From positions 1-29,986 of the forward strand of contig JAGZOP010000023.1 in the NCBI GenBank assembly GCA_018383195.1: DNA of 29,986 nt, given 5' to 3'. The notes beneath the pieces are model-generated. The model was not told the origin of the DNA and did no database searches. It saw only the letters and a program-made list of their open reading frames with translations. The translations under genes and the position numbers were made by a program. Each line of letters opens with the position of its first letter. Position 1 is the stretch's first letter. Of this stretch, positions 1 through 6,388 are shown one piece after another. This DNA is from Clostridiaceae bacterium (GTDB lineage Bacteria > Bacillota > Clostridia > Oscillospirales > Butyricicoccaceae).

Positions 1-36
1 CGGCGTATATCGTTTATGTGGCACTCCTTTTGGCAT
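1..36 (-). CDS. IS3-family transposase OrfA, N-terminal 12 codons only
   Basis: An ATG at 36 opens a frame reading MPKGVPHKRYTP before the window ends. This N-terminus is typical of the helix-turn-helix OrfA protein of IS3/IS150 transposases in Clostridia, where it normally continues into a region that binds the IS ends. Position just inside the inverted repeat fits. Identification rests on 12 residues plus the IS end, so it is good for the family but says nothing about whether the element is intact. Confidence 0.6.
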   Translation of the reverse strand, partial: MPKGVPHKRYTP

Positions 37-97
37 AATAAAACACCCCACTTCTTAGATAGTATATCATACTGTCTAACAAATGGGGTGCAGTTCA
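1..97 (-). mobile_element. Left end of an IS3-family (IS150-like) insertion sequence, truncated by window edge
   Basis: Read on the minus strand, the segment starting at 97 begins TGAACTGCACCCCA followed by TTGTTAGACA, which closely resembles the terminal inverted repeat of IS150-group IS3 elements as I remember it (TGTACTGCACCC...TTGTTGGAC). The IS therefore appears to end at 97, 24 bases beyond the csoR stop codon. Inside the end are two further inverted repeats: CACCCCA (44-50) with TGGGGTG (84-90), and TTAGATAGTAT / ATACTGTCTAA (55-79, one mismatch). The rest of the element lies outside the window. The target duplication cannot be checked. Confidence 0.75.
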
Positions 98-121
98 AAT
101 ATAAACCTGCGGACGGATTTT

Positions 122-394
122 TTATTTCTCCATTTTCTCCAATAGGCGAATAATTTCATCCAGCTTTTGCGCGCGTTCCTCTGTTGTTCCGGATGCAATC
201 GCATCCTGCACACAGCCTTCCAAATGCCCTTTGACTACCGCCTGCCGCGCCTTGCGCAGCAATGCCTCCGCTGCAAGCATCTGTGTGACAATATCCATAC
301 AGTATCGGTTATCGTCAATCATTTTTAATACGGCATCCAACTGACCACGCGCCATTTTTACAAGCGGTTCGACCTTTTTCCGTTCTGCCTTCAT
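122..394 (-). CDS. csoR: CsoR-type copper-sensing transcriptional repressor
   Basis: This 90-aa protein is a full-length CsoR/RcnR-family repressor (cytoplasmic, all-helical, DNA released when Cu(I) binds). The Cu(I) ligand set Cys-His-Cys is visible as C32, H57 and C61 in the contexts RYCMD and GHLEGC, which assigns it to copper-sensing CsoR rather than RcnR or formaldehyde-sensing FrmR. Its ATG overlaps the stop of copA (ATGA at 391-394), so it is cotranscribed and probably translationally coupled. The likely target is the palindrome at 2904-2920 in front of copA, giving negative feedback. No terminator is seen after the stop at 122; an IS end begins 24 bases further on. Confidence 0.92.
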   Translation of the reverse strand: MKAERKKVEPLVKMARGQLDAVLKMIDDNRYCMDIVTQMLAAEALLRKARQAVVKGHLEGCVQDAIASGTTEERAQKLDEIIRLLEKMEK

Positions 395-597
395 ACGATG
401 CCTACCACCTGATAGCCTGCATCTGTCACCGCTTTTGTAAGCACATCATCCGCAACCGGAACGGTCATCATAACCTCGGCTTTGCCGGTTTCATGGCTGA
501 CTTCCGCCGAAACACCCTCCAGCGCATTCAATGCATCGCGGACACGTCCCGAGCAATGCGGACACATCATCCCTTCGATTGTAATTGTTTTTTTCAT
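391..597 (-). CDS. copZ: Internal start giving a free CopZ-like copper chaperone (nested in copA frame)
   Basis: Within the 3' end of copA, in the same frame, an AAAGGAAG ribosome site is followed by an ATG at 597. Translation from here gives a 68-aa protein, the usual length of CopZ, with the metal-binding motif GMMCPHC (C12, C15) and a single heavy-metal-associated domain fold. The segment would therefore yield both a CopA-CopZ fusion and a free chaperone that delivers Cu(I) to CopA. Whether both products are made is inference. The alternative is that the start is a relic of an ancestral separate gene. Confidence 0.55.
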   Translation of the reverse strand: MKKTITIEGMMCPHCSGRVRDALNALEGVSAEVSHETGKAEVMMTVPVADDVLTKAVTDAGYQVVGIV

Positions 598-2892
598 GAT
601 TTTTTCTTCCTTTCGCTTGATATTCTGATGGCCGGAAACCGGCTGAAACAGTTTCAGACGCAGCGCATTGCCGACAACACAGACTGATGATAAACTCATT
701 GCAGCCGCACCAAACATCGGGGTCAGCCGCAGTCCCGGCACAAAGAGCGAGAATATGCCTGCTGCAAGCGGGATTCCGATGCAGTTATAGAAAAACGCCC
801 AAAACAGGTTTTGCTTGATATTTCTCATGACGTTTCTGGAAAGGCGCACTGCATTTACCGCATCCAGCAAATCGGATTTCATCAGCACGACATCGGCTGA
901 TTCGATCGCAACATCTGTCCCCGCACCAATGGCAATTCCCACGTCGGCGCGCGCCAGTGCAGGCGCATCATTGATGCCGTCTCCAACCATGGCAACCGTT
1001 TTCCCCGCTTGCTGAAGCTTGCGGATTTCGGCTTCCTTGTCCTGAGGCAGCACTTCAGCGACAACGCGCGGAATATCCAGTTCCCGCCGGATTGCCTCGG
1101 CAGTTACCTGATTGTCTCCGGTCAGCAGTGTTACATCAATATGCAGGTCGCGAAGCATTCGCACCGCTTCGGCGCTTGTAGGCTTTACGGTATCCGCAAT
1201 CGCAAGTATGCCAACCGCACGCCCGTCCCTTGCGAAATAAAGCGGCGTTTTTCCGAAAGAGGCGTACTGTGCACCCATTTCCTCAATTCGCGAAATATCA
1301 ATTTCATGTTCGCGCAGCATACGCAAATTGCCCGCAATGCAGGGGATTCCTGTAACCTGTGCCGCAATTCCTTTGCCCGGAACCGCTTCAAAGCCCTCGA
1401 TCTCAAGCGGCTGTATCCCATGCTCACGCGCGTACTTTACTACTGCATCTGCAAGCGGATGTTCGCTCGGCTGTTCGAGAGAAAGTGCAAGCGCAAGCAG
1501 TTCTTGTTCCGTGCCGTCCAATACCGCAATATCGGTCACCGATGGAATGCCCTCTGTTACTGTACCAGTCTTATCAAGCACAACGGCATCCACCTTGTGC
1601 AAACGCTCAAGCGCTTCCGCAGACTGAAACAGTACGCCATTTTCCGCACCAACACCGGTTCCAACCATAATTGCCACCGGTGTTGCAAGTCCCAACGCGC
1701 ATGGGCATGAAATCACGAGCACTGTAATTGCGTTAGACAACGCAATTGTAAAGGATGCGCCGGAAATCAGCCAAACAATCGCAGTGAGTGCTGCAATTCC
1801 AAGCACCACCGGAACAAACACACCTGCAACCCGATCTGCCAACTTTGCAATCGGCGCTTTGGAAGCGCTCGCCTCTTCAACAAGCCGAATGATTTGCGAC
1901 AGGGTGGTATCATCGCCTACACGGGACGCGCGGAAAGTAAAGAATCCAGTCTTATTGATCGTTGCTGCAATGACCGTATCGCCTTCCCCTTTTTCCACCG
2001 GAATGCTCTCGCCGGTCAGCGCCGCCTCATCCAGAGAAGCATGTCCGGAAACAATGACACCGTCTACCGGCACGCCCTGCCCCGGACGCACAACAACCAA
2101 ATCTCCAATCTGCACCTGCTCAATCGGGATCGTGACCTCCTGCCCGTTCCGTTGCACGGTTGCCGTCTGCGGACGCAAATCCATCAATCTGGCAATCGCT
2201 TCACCCGTGCGCTTTTTGGCGCGTGTTTCAAAATATTTTCCAAGGGTCACAAGGGTGAGGATCATTCCCGCAGACTCAAAATAGAGATCGTGCATCCAGC
2301 GGTGTACGCGCTCCAAATCGCCATGCCCGAGCCCATAGCCGATTTGATACAGCGCAACTACGCCGTAAACCAACGCTGCACCAGAACCTACTGCAATCAA
2401 TGCATCCATCGTCGGCGCTCGATGCCATAGGGTCTTAAACCCATTGATGTAATACTTCTTATTGACAAAAACAATCGGCAGCGTGAGCAAAAACTGCGTC
2501 AATGCAAAGCTGACGGCATTTTGCTCTCCCGCAAGAAAAGATGGCAGCGGAATTCCTATCATATGCCCCATAGATACCAGCATCAGCAGCGCGAGGAATA
2601 CAAAAGAGACTATGATGCGCCGCTTCATTTCCCGCAGCTCCGCGCCGTCATCCGGCGCTTTGCTGGAAGCCACTGTCTCCTGCCCCTTGATGGTTGCGCC
2701 ATATCCGGCATCTACAACCGCCTGCACAATCGTATCAGCATTGGTTTTATCGGAATCAAATACGGTTTTCATACTGCCTGCAAGCAGGTTTACCTGTACC
2801 GATTCTACACCAGGAACCGCGCAAACCGCCTTTTCAACATGAGCGGAACAGGCTGCGCAGCTCATTCCTGTAACATTAAATTGTTGTTCCAT
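391..2892 (-). CDS. copA: Copper-exporting P1B-type ATPase with C-terminal fused CopZ domain
   Basis: An 833-aa Cu(I) efflux ATPase in the cytoplasmic membrane. The order is: N-terminal heavy-metal-associated domain (residues 3-70, GMSCAAC with C12 and C15), membrane helices, actuator domain (LTGES), the metal-site helix with C396-P-C398, phosphorylation motif DKTGT (D440), SEHP (nucleotide-binding domain), GDGINDAP, final membrane helices, and then a second metal-binding domain (residues 766-833, GMMCPHC with C777 and C780). A C-terminal metal domain is unusual for CopA. The linker reads like an untranslated ribosome site that has become coding (RKEEKIM), so this looks like a read-through fusion of copA and copZ. 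Start ATG 2892 follows GGAGGTGAAAC. It is the first gene of the operon with csoR. Confidence 0.95.
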   Translation of the reverse strand: MEQQFNVTGMSCAACSAHVEKAVCAVPGVESVQVNLLAGSMKTVFDSDKTNADTIVQAVVDAGYGATIKGQETVASSKAPDDGAELREMKRRIIVSFVFLALLMLVSMGHMIGIPLPSFLAGEQNAVSFALTQFLLTLPIVFVNKKYYINGFKTLWHRAPTMDALIAVGSGAALVYGVVALYQIGYGLGHGDLERVHRWMHDLYFESAGMILTLVTLGKYFETRAKKRTGEAIARLMDLRPQTATVQRNGQEVTIPIEQVQIGDLVVVRPGQGVPVDGVIVSGHASLDEAALTGESIPVEKGEGDTVIAATINKTGFFTFRASRVGDDTTLSQIIRLVEEASASKAPIAKLADRVAGVFVPVVLGIAALTAIVWLISGASFTIALSNAITVLVISCPCALGLATPVAIMVGTGVGAENGVLFQSAEALERLHKVDAVVLDKTGTVTEGIPSVTDIAVLDGTEQELLALALSLEQPSEHPLADAVVKYAREHGIQPLEIEGFEAVPGKGIAAQVTGIPCIAGNLRMLREHEIDISRIEEMGAQYASFGKTPLYFARDGRAVGILAIADTVKPTSAEAVRMLRDLHIDVTLLTGDNQVTAEAIRRELDIPRVVAEVLPQDKEAEIRKLQQAGKTVAMVGDGINDAPALARADVGIAIGAGTDVAIESADVVLMKSDLLDAVNAVRLSRNVMRNIKQNLFWAFFYNCIGIPLAAGIFSLFVPGLRLTPMFGAAAMSLSSVCVVGNALRLKLFQPVSGHQNIKRKEEKIMKKTITIEGMMCPHCSGRVRDALNALEGVSAEVSHETGKAEVMMTVPVADDVLTKAVTDAGYQVVGIV

Positions 2893-2903
2893 GTTTCACC
2901 TCC

Positions 2904-2920
2904 ACCCCCGGCATGGGGGT
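2904..2920. promoter_or_regulatory. CsoR-type operator of the cop operon
   Basis: The inverted repeat ACCCCCGGCATGGGGGT has 6-bp arms and a 5-bp centre, matching the general G/C-tract dyad bound by CsoR proteins. It begins at about the predicted transcription start of copA and runs into the ribosome site GGAGGTG, so a bound repressor would block initiation. Confidence 0.8.
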
Positions 2921-2926
2921 ATTTTT

Positions 2927-2955
2927 AGAATACACAGCATTTTATGTTTTGTCAA
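2927..2955 (-). promoter_or_regulatory. Sigma-A promoter of copA-csoR
   Basis: TTGACA (2950-2955) and TATTCT (2927-2932) are separated by exactly 17 bp on the minus strand, just upstream of the CsoR-type operator. The -35 box overlaps by five bases that of the divergent promoter for the Fur-family gene (2949-2954). Confidence 0.8.
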
Positions 2956-2978
2956 GGCAGCTGCTCCTGTTTTATAAT
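2949..2978 (+). promoter_or_regulatory. Probable promoter of the Fur-family gene
   Basis: TTGTCA (2949-2954), an 18-bp spacer and TATAAT (2973-2978) on the plus strand. A second TATAAT at 3011-3016 lacks a good -35. The latter is followed by an inverted repeat, AAATCA (3018-3023) and TGATTT (3029-3034), which could be an operator for autoregulation. Confidence 0.55.
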
Positions 2979-3083
2979 CTTTCTCCACTTCATTTTTTCC
3001 ATAAACGTGCTATAATAAAATCATCAATTGATTTCTAGCAGGCGTCTTGACCGGCGCCGATATTTCAGGAGGCATTCATTACC

Positions 3084-3491
3084 ATGTCCAGTGATATGCT
3101 CAAGCAATGCGGGCTGCGCCAGACTGCCGGGCGCAAAGCAGTTCTCCATGTATTGGAGAACTCTGCAATTCCATTGACTGCTGAAAAAATCCATGATCTG
3201 GCTTGTCAAAGCGGACGCATGGGACTTTCTACAACCTATCGGATTCTGTCACAGCTTACAGAACACGGCATTGTGCTCAAAAACGATGGAACAGACGGAT
3301 TTTGCTATTATCAACTCAATACGCATAGCCATCGCCATACGCTGCATTGCTCAATATGCGGCGCAGTCGTTCCAATCGATGACTGCCCTCTTGCCGCACT
3401 GGAGGAACGCCTCTCTGCCGAAACCGGCTTTGTAATCACAGGGCACTCCCTTTCCTTTACCGGCATCTGTCCGGCATGCAGAAAAAAATAA
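3084..3491 (+). CDS. Fur-family metalloregulator (Fur/Zur/PerR type)
   Basis: A 135-aa ferric-uptake-regulator family protein: N-terminal winged helix (residues 5-75, with the recognition-helix motif GLSTTYRIL) and a C-terminal dimerisation domain with a structural zinc site C89-x2-C92 and C129-x2-C132. The His-rich stretch HSHRHTLHC (81-89) belongs to the regulatory metal site. Start ATG 3084 follows AGGAGG at 3067-3072. Fur, Zur and PerR cannot be told apart safely from sequence alone. It is divergent from the copper operon and just upstream of the hydrogenase maturation operon, so it could act on either neighbour, but no classical Fur box is evident at the hyd promoter. Confidence 0.9.
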   Translation: MSSDMLKQCGLRQTAGRKAVLHVLENSAIPLTAEKIHDLACQSGRMGLSTTYRILSQLTEHGIVLKNDGTDGFCYYQLNTHSHRHTLHCSICGAVVPIDDCPLAALEERLSAETGFVITGHSLSFTGICPACRKK

Positions 3492-3499
3492 TTCTATTA

Positions 3500-3528
3500 T
3501 TGCAAACAGGAATTATTCCTGTTATAAT
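3500..3528 (+). promoter_or_regulatory. Promoter of the TM1266-hydEGF operon with palindrome in its spacer
   Basis: TTGCAA (3500-3505) and TATAAT (3523-3528) are 17 bp apart. The spacer is occupied by the dyad AACAGGAATTATTCCTGTT (3505-3523; two 9-bp arms, 1-bp centre), which touches both boxes. This is the classic geometry of an operator that blocks RNA polymerase. The hairpin loop would be one base, so a DNA-level site is more likely than an RNA terminator for the preceding gene. Confidence 0.75.
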
Positions 3529-3534
3529 AAGTGC

Positions 3535-3710
3535 AAATCTTGTATCCTCTTACAAAGGTTCGCCTGCGGAAGCGGAGAAATACAAAGCCATTTCCTGACC
3601 ATCCGGAATCCTCCAGGTGTAAAGGTTTCATGCTTTCCATTTATGGTTTTTTTGTCTTTCCCGTGCCGCGTGGCGCGGGAAATTTTCGTTTTATGGAGGG
3701 AAAATACTTC
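3535..3710 (+). promoter_or_regulatory. Long structured leader of the hyd operon with terminator-like hairpin
   Basis: About 175 nt lie between the predicted transcription start and the first start codon. Pairing visible near the 5' side includes TTGTAT with ATACAA around 3540-3586. At 3657-3682 an 11-bp stem (arms TTTCCCGTGCC and GGCGCGGGAAA, one G-U pair) closes a GCGT loop and is followed by TTTTCGTTTT, looking like an imperfect intrinsic terminator only 12 bases before the ribosome site GGAGGG (3695-3700). This suggests attenuation or a riboswitch. I do not recognise a known aptamer class. Confidence 0.5.
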
Positions 3711-3968
3711 ATGGAAGATTATCGCATTGCTCTTGTCGGCATTGTTGTCGAAAATGCCGACGCTACCGAATACCTCAATCTCATTTTACATGAATACAGC
3801 GCCTATATTGTTGGTCGTATGGGAATCCCATACCATGACCGCGGCATTTCAATTATTAGCGTAGTGATGGATGCTCCGCAAAATATCATCAGTGCTTTAG
3901 CCGGAAAACTCGGTCAACTGCACGGTGTAAATGTTAAGACCATTACACAAAAAGCAGGAACATTATGA
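3711..3968 (+). CDS. TM1266-family ACT-like protein, putative [FeFe]-hydrogenase system regulator
   Basis: An 85-aa protein of the NikR-C/ACT-like TM1266 family, usually found beside hydE, hydG and hydF and annotated as a putative iron-only hydrogenase system regulator. The family carries a ligand-binding-like ferredoxin fold without a DNA-binding domain; its biochemical role is not established. The sequence shows the expected opening MEDYRIALVGIVV and the core GRMGIPYHDRGISIISVV. The start is ATG 3711, after GGAGGG with a 10-base gap; longer readings of the frame run into the leader hairpin and are unlikely. Its stop overlaps the hydE start (ATGA, 3965-3968), so the two are coupled. Confidence 0.88.
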   Translation: MEDYRIALVGIVVENADATEYLNLILHEYSAYIVGRMGIPYHDRGISIISVVMDAPQNIISALAGKLGQLHGVNVKTITQKAGTL

Positions 3969-4939
3969 GATCTTTACATCGAAAAGCGCTGATTGAACTC
4001 TTGCAGTCTGATGACGCAGCCTTTACACCAATATTTGAAGAAGCAGGTGCTGTATGCAAGGAGCATTTCGGAGATACGGTGAAAATCCGTGCCCTGCTCG
4101 AATTCTCAAATATTTGCAGACGGCAATGTATCTACTGCGGTCTGAACTGCAAAAATTCCAAGCCTCTGCGTTTCCGCCTAGAGCCGGATGAAATTGTTTC
4201 TACCGCCCTTGAAGCCGCCGATTCCGGATACCAGACCATCGTACTCCAGTCCGGCGAAGACCCCTATTTCACCCCGGAACTCCTCGGAGATATTGTCCGG
4301 CAAATTAAGTCTGCCTGTCCTGCTGTTGCCGTAACACTATCCTGTGGCGAGTTTCCCGCAGGGGCATACCGATATTTCAAATCTTGTGGTGCAGACCGCT
4401 ATCTGCTCAAACACGAAACGTCCGATCCTCATTTATATCAAATGCTGCATCCGGATTCCTGCCTTGCAGAACGCTTGCGCTGTCAGCGCGACATCAAGGC
4501 CGCCGGTCTGGAAGCGGGTGGTGGATTTATGATCGGGCTTCCCGGTCAGAGTATCCAAACCATTGCCGATGACCTGCTGACCCTGCAAAGCATCCCATGT
4601 GACATGGCGGGGATCGGGCCCTTTCTCCCCCATCCGGATACGCCCTTAGGAGATGCGCCGCATGGCAGCGCCATGCTGACCCTGCGTGCAGTGGCGCTTG
4701 CCCGCCTGCTGCTCCCCCGCGCCAACCTTCCGGTCACAACCGCGCTCGGTGTATTGGATCGAACCCTCGCCGATCGGGTTTATTCCTGCGGCGGCAACGT
4801 TGTTATGCGTAAGGTTACTCCTCTTAGACTGCGCAAACTTTATCAAATCTATCCGGCTGAATTCGAGGAAACCACTATCCCAGAAGGTCGCCGGCAAATT
4901 GAACAACAGATACTCCAACTCGGAAAAATTCCAATTTAA
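3965..4939 (+). CDS. hydE: [FeFe]-hydrogenase maturase HydE, radical SAM
   Basis: A 324-aa radical SAM enzyme that takes part in building the 2Fe subcluster of the H-cluster, acting on a cysteine-bound iron-carbonyl/cyanide intermediate supplied by HydG according to current models. The radical SAM cluster ligands are C51-x3-C55-x2-C58 (ICRRQCIYCG), followed by GEDPY and LKHET segments typical of HydE. The length is close to that of family members (about 340-350), at the short end. It overlaps the TM1266 gene by 4 bases and precedes hydG by 18 bases, in one operon. Confidence 0.94.
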   Translation: MRSLHRKALIELLQSDDAAFTPIFEEAGAVCKEHFGDTVKIRALLEFSNICRRQCIYCGLNCKNSKPLRFRLEPDEIVSTALEAADSGYQTIVLQSGEDPYFTPELLGDIVRQIKSACPAVAVTLSCGEFPAGAYRYFKSCGADRYLLKHETSDPHLYQMLHPDSCLAERLRCQRDIKAAGLEAGGGFMIGLPGQSIQTIADDLLTLQSIPCDMAGIGPFLPHPDTPLGDAPHGSAMLTLRAVALARLLLPRANLPVTTALGVLDRTLADRVYSCGGNVVMRKVTPLRLRKLYQIYPAEFEETTIPEGRRQIEQQILQLGKIPI

Positions 4940-4957
4940 GAAAGAAGGAAAATTTTC

Positions 4958-6373
4958 ATGTACAATCCGCACTCTTTAAAAGCCGAAGAATTCATCAATG
5001 ATGAAGAAATCCTTGATACCTTGGCGTATGCAGAAGCGCATAAAAACGATCTTGCACTCGTCAACCAGATTATCGATAAGACCGATGCATGCAAGGGCTT
5101 GACGCATCGTGAAGCAGCAGTTCTTCTGTTGTGTGAAGATCCGGCTGCACAGCAGCGCATCTTTGAGCAGGCAACCAAAATCAAGCAGGCGTTTTACGGC
5201 AACCGTATTGTTATGTTTGCCCCACTTTACCTGTCCAATTACTGTGTCAACGGCTGCACTTACTGTCCCTACCACTTAAAAAACAAGCATATTGCCCGCA
5301 AAAAACTGACGCAGGATGAAATCCGCCGCGAAGTCATTGCCTTGCAGGATATGGGGCACAAACGTCTGGCGCTCGAATGCGGCGAAGATCCGGTGAACAA
5401 CCCGATTGAATATGTCCTCGAGTGTATTGACACCATCTACTCGATCAAGCATAAAAACGGCGCAATCCGCCGCGTCAATGTCAATATTGCAGCAACTACG
5501 GTTGAAAACTACAAAAAGCTGAAGGATGCAGGAATTGGTACATATATTCTGTTCCAGGAAACCTACAACAAAAAGCAGTACGAGATGCTGCATCCGACCG
5601 GTCCCAAACATGATTACGCATACCATACCGAGGCAATGGACCGCGCGATGCAGGGCGGCATCGACGATGTTGGATGCGGTGTTCTGTTCGGTCTTAATCT
5701 GTATAAGTATGACTTTGTCGGTCTGCTGATGCATGCCGAACATTTGGAGGCTGTTTATGGCGTAGGACCGCACACCATCAGTGTTCCCCGTCTGCGCGAT
5801 GCAGATGATATTGATGCATCTGCTTTTAAAAACGGCATCTCCGACGAACTGTTCCAGAAAATTGTCGCAATCCTTCGTATTGCAGTACCGTACACCGGCT
5901 TGATTGTATCCACCCGCGAATCCCAGAAAACACGCGAAATGGTCATCAAATACGGTGTTTCTCAAATCAGCGGTGCATCCCGCACCAGTGTAGGCGGTTA
6001 TGCGGATGGCGGCGAAGAAGAGGATTCTGCACAGTTTGAAGTCAGCGACAACCGTACCTTGGATGAGGTTGTGCATTGGTTGCTTGAACTCGGGCATATC
6101 CCCTCATTCTGCACGGCATGCTACCGCGAAGGACGTACCGGCGACCGCTTCATGTCACTTGTCAAGTCCGGACAAATCCGCAACTGCTGTCTGCCGAACG
6201 CACTGATGACGCTCAAAGAATATGCAGAAGACTATGCAAGCGAAGATACCAAACGTCTGGCGCTGGATATGATCGCAAACGAGGCTGCAACCATCCCAAA
6301 TGAGAAGGTCCGTGAAATTGTGATGAAGCATCTGCACGATATGGATGGCGGTATGCGCGATTTCCGCTTCTAA
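4958..6373 (+). CDS. hydG: [FeFe]-hydrogenase maturase HydG, tyrosine lyase
   Basis: A 471-aa radical SAM enzyme that cleaves tyrosine into p-cresol and dehydroglycine, releasing CO and cyanide that are bound to iron for the H-cluster. The N-terminal radical SAM cluster motif is C96-x3-C100-x2-C103 (NYCVNGCTYC). The C-terminal auxiliary cluster ligands, which separate HydG from the related ThiH, are present as C385-x2-C388 and C410 (CTACYREGR ... RNCC). The length is standard. Ribosome site AGAAGG precedes ATG 4958. The gene is central to the operon. Confidence 0.96.
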   Translation: MYNPHSLKAEEFINDEEILDTLAYAEAHKNDLALVNQIIDKTDACKGLTHREAAVLLLCEDPAAQQRIFEQATKIKQAFYGNRIVMFAPLYLSNYCVNGCTYCPYHLKNKHIARKKLTQDEIRREVIALQDMGHKRLALECGEDPVNNPIEYVLECIDTIYSIKHKNGAIRRVNVNIAATTVENYKKLKDAGIGTYILFQETYNKKQYEMLHPTGPKHDYAYHTEAMDRAMQGGIDDVGCGVLFGLNLYKYDFVGLLMHAEHLEAVYGVGPHTISVPRLRDADDIDASAFKNGISDELFQKIVAILRIAVPYTGLIVSTRESQKTREMVIKYGVSQISGASRTSVGGYADGGEEEDSAQFEVSDNRTLDEVVHWLLELGHIPSFCTACYREGRTGDRFMSLVKSGQIRNCCLPNALMTLKEYAEDYASEDTKRLALDMIANEAATIPNEKVREIVMKHLHDMDGGMRDFRF

Positions 6374-6388
6374 AGGGAGGGATTCCTG

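Noticed and set aside
1009..1710. 233-codon plus-strand frame inside copA
   Set aside because: Opposite to the conserved P-type ATPase motifs; the product is Cys/Arg-rich nonsense with no ribosome site.
3531..3710. N-terminal extension of the TM1266-family gene
   Set aside because: The extension would be translated from the leader hairpin, begins before or at the likely transcription start and has no ribosome site; ATG 3711 gives the family's usual length.
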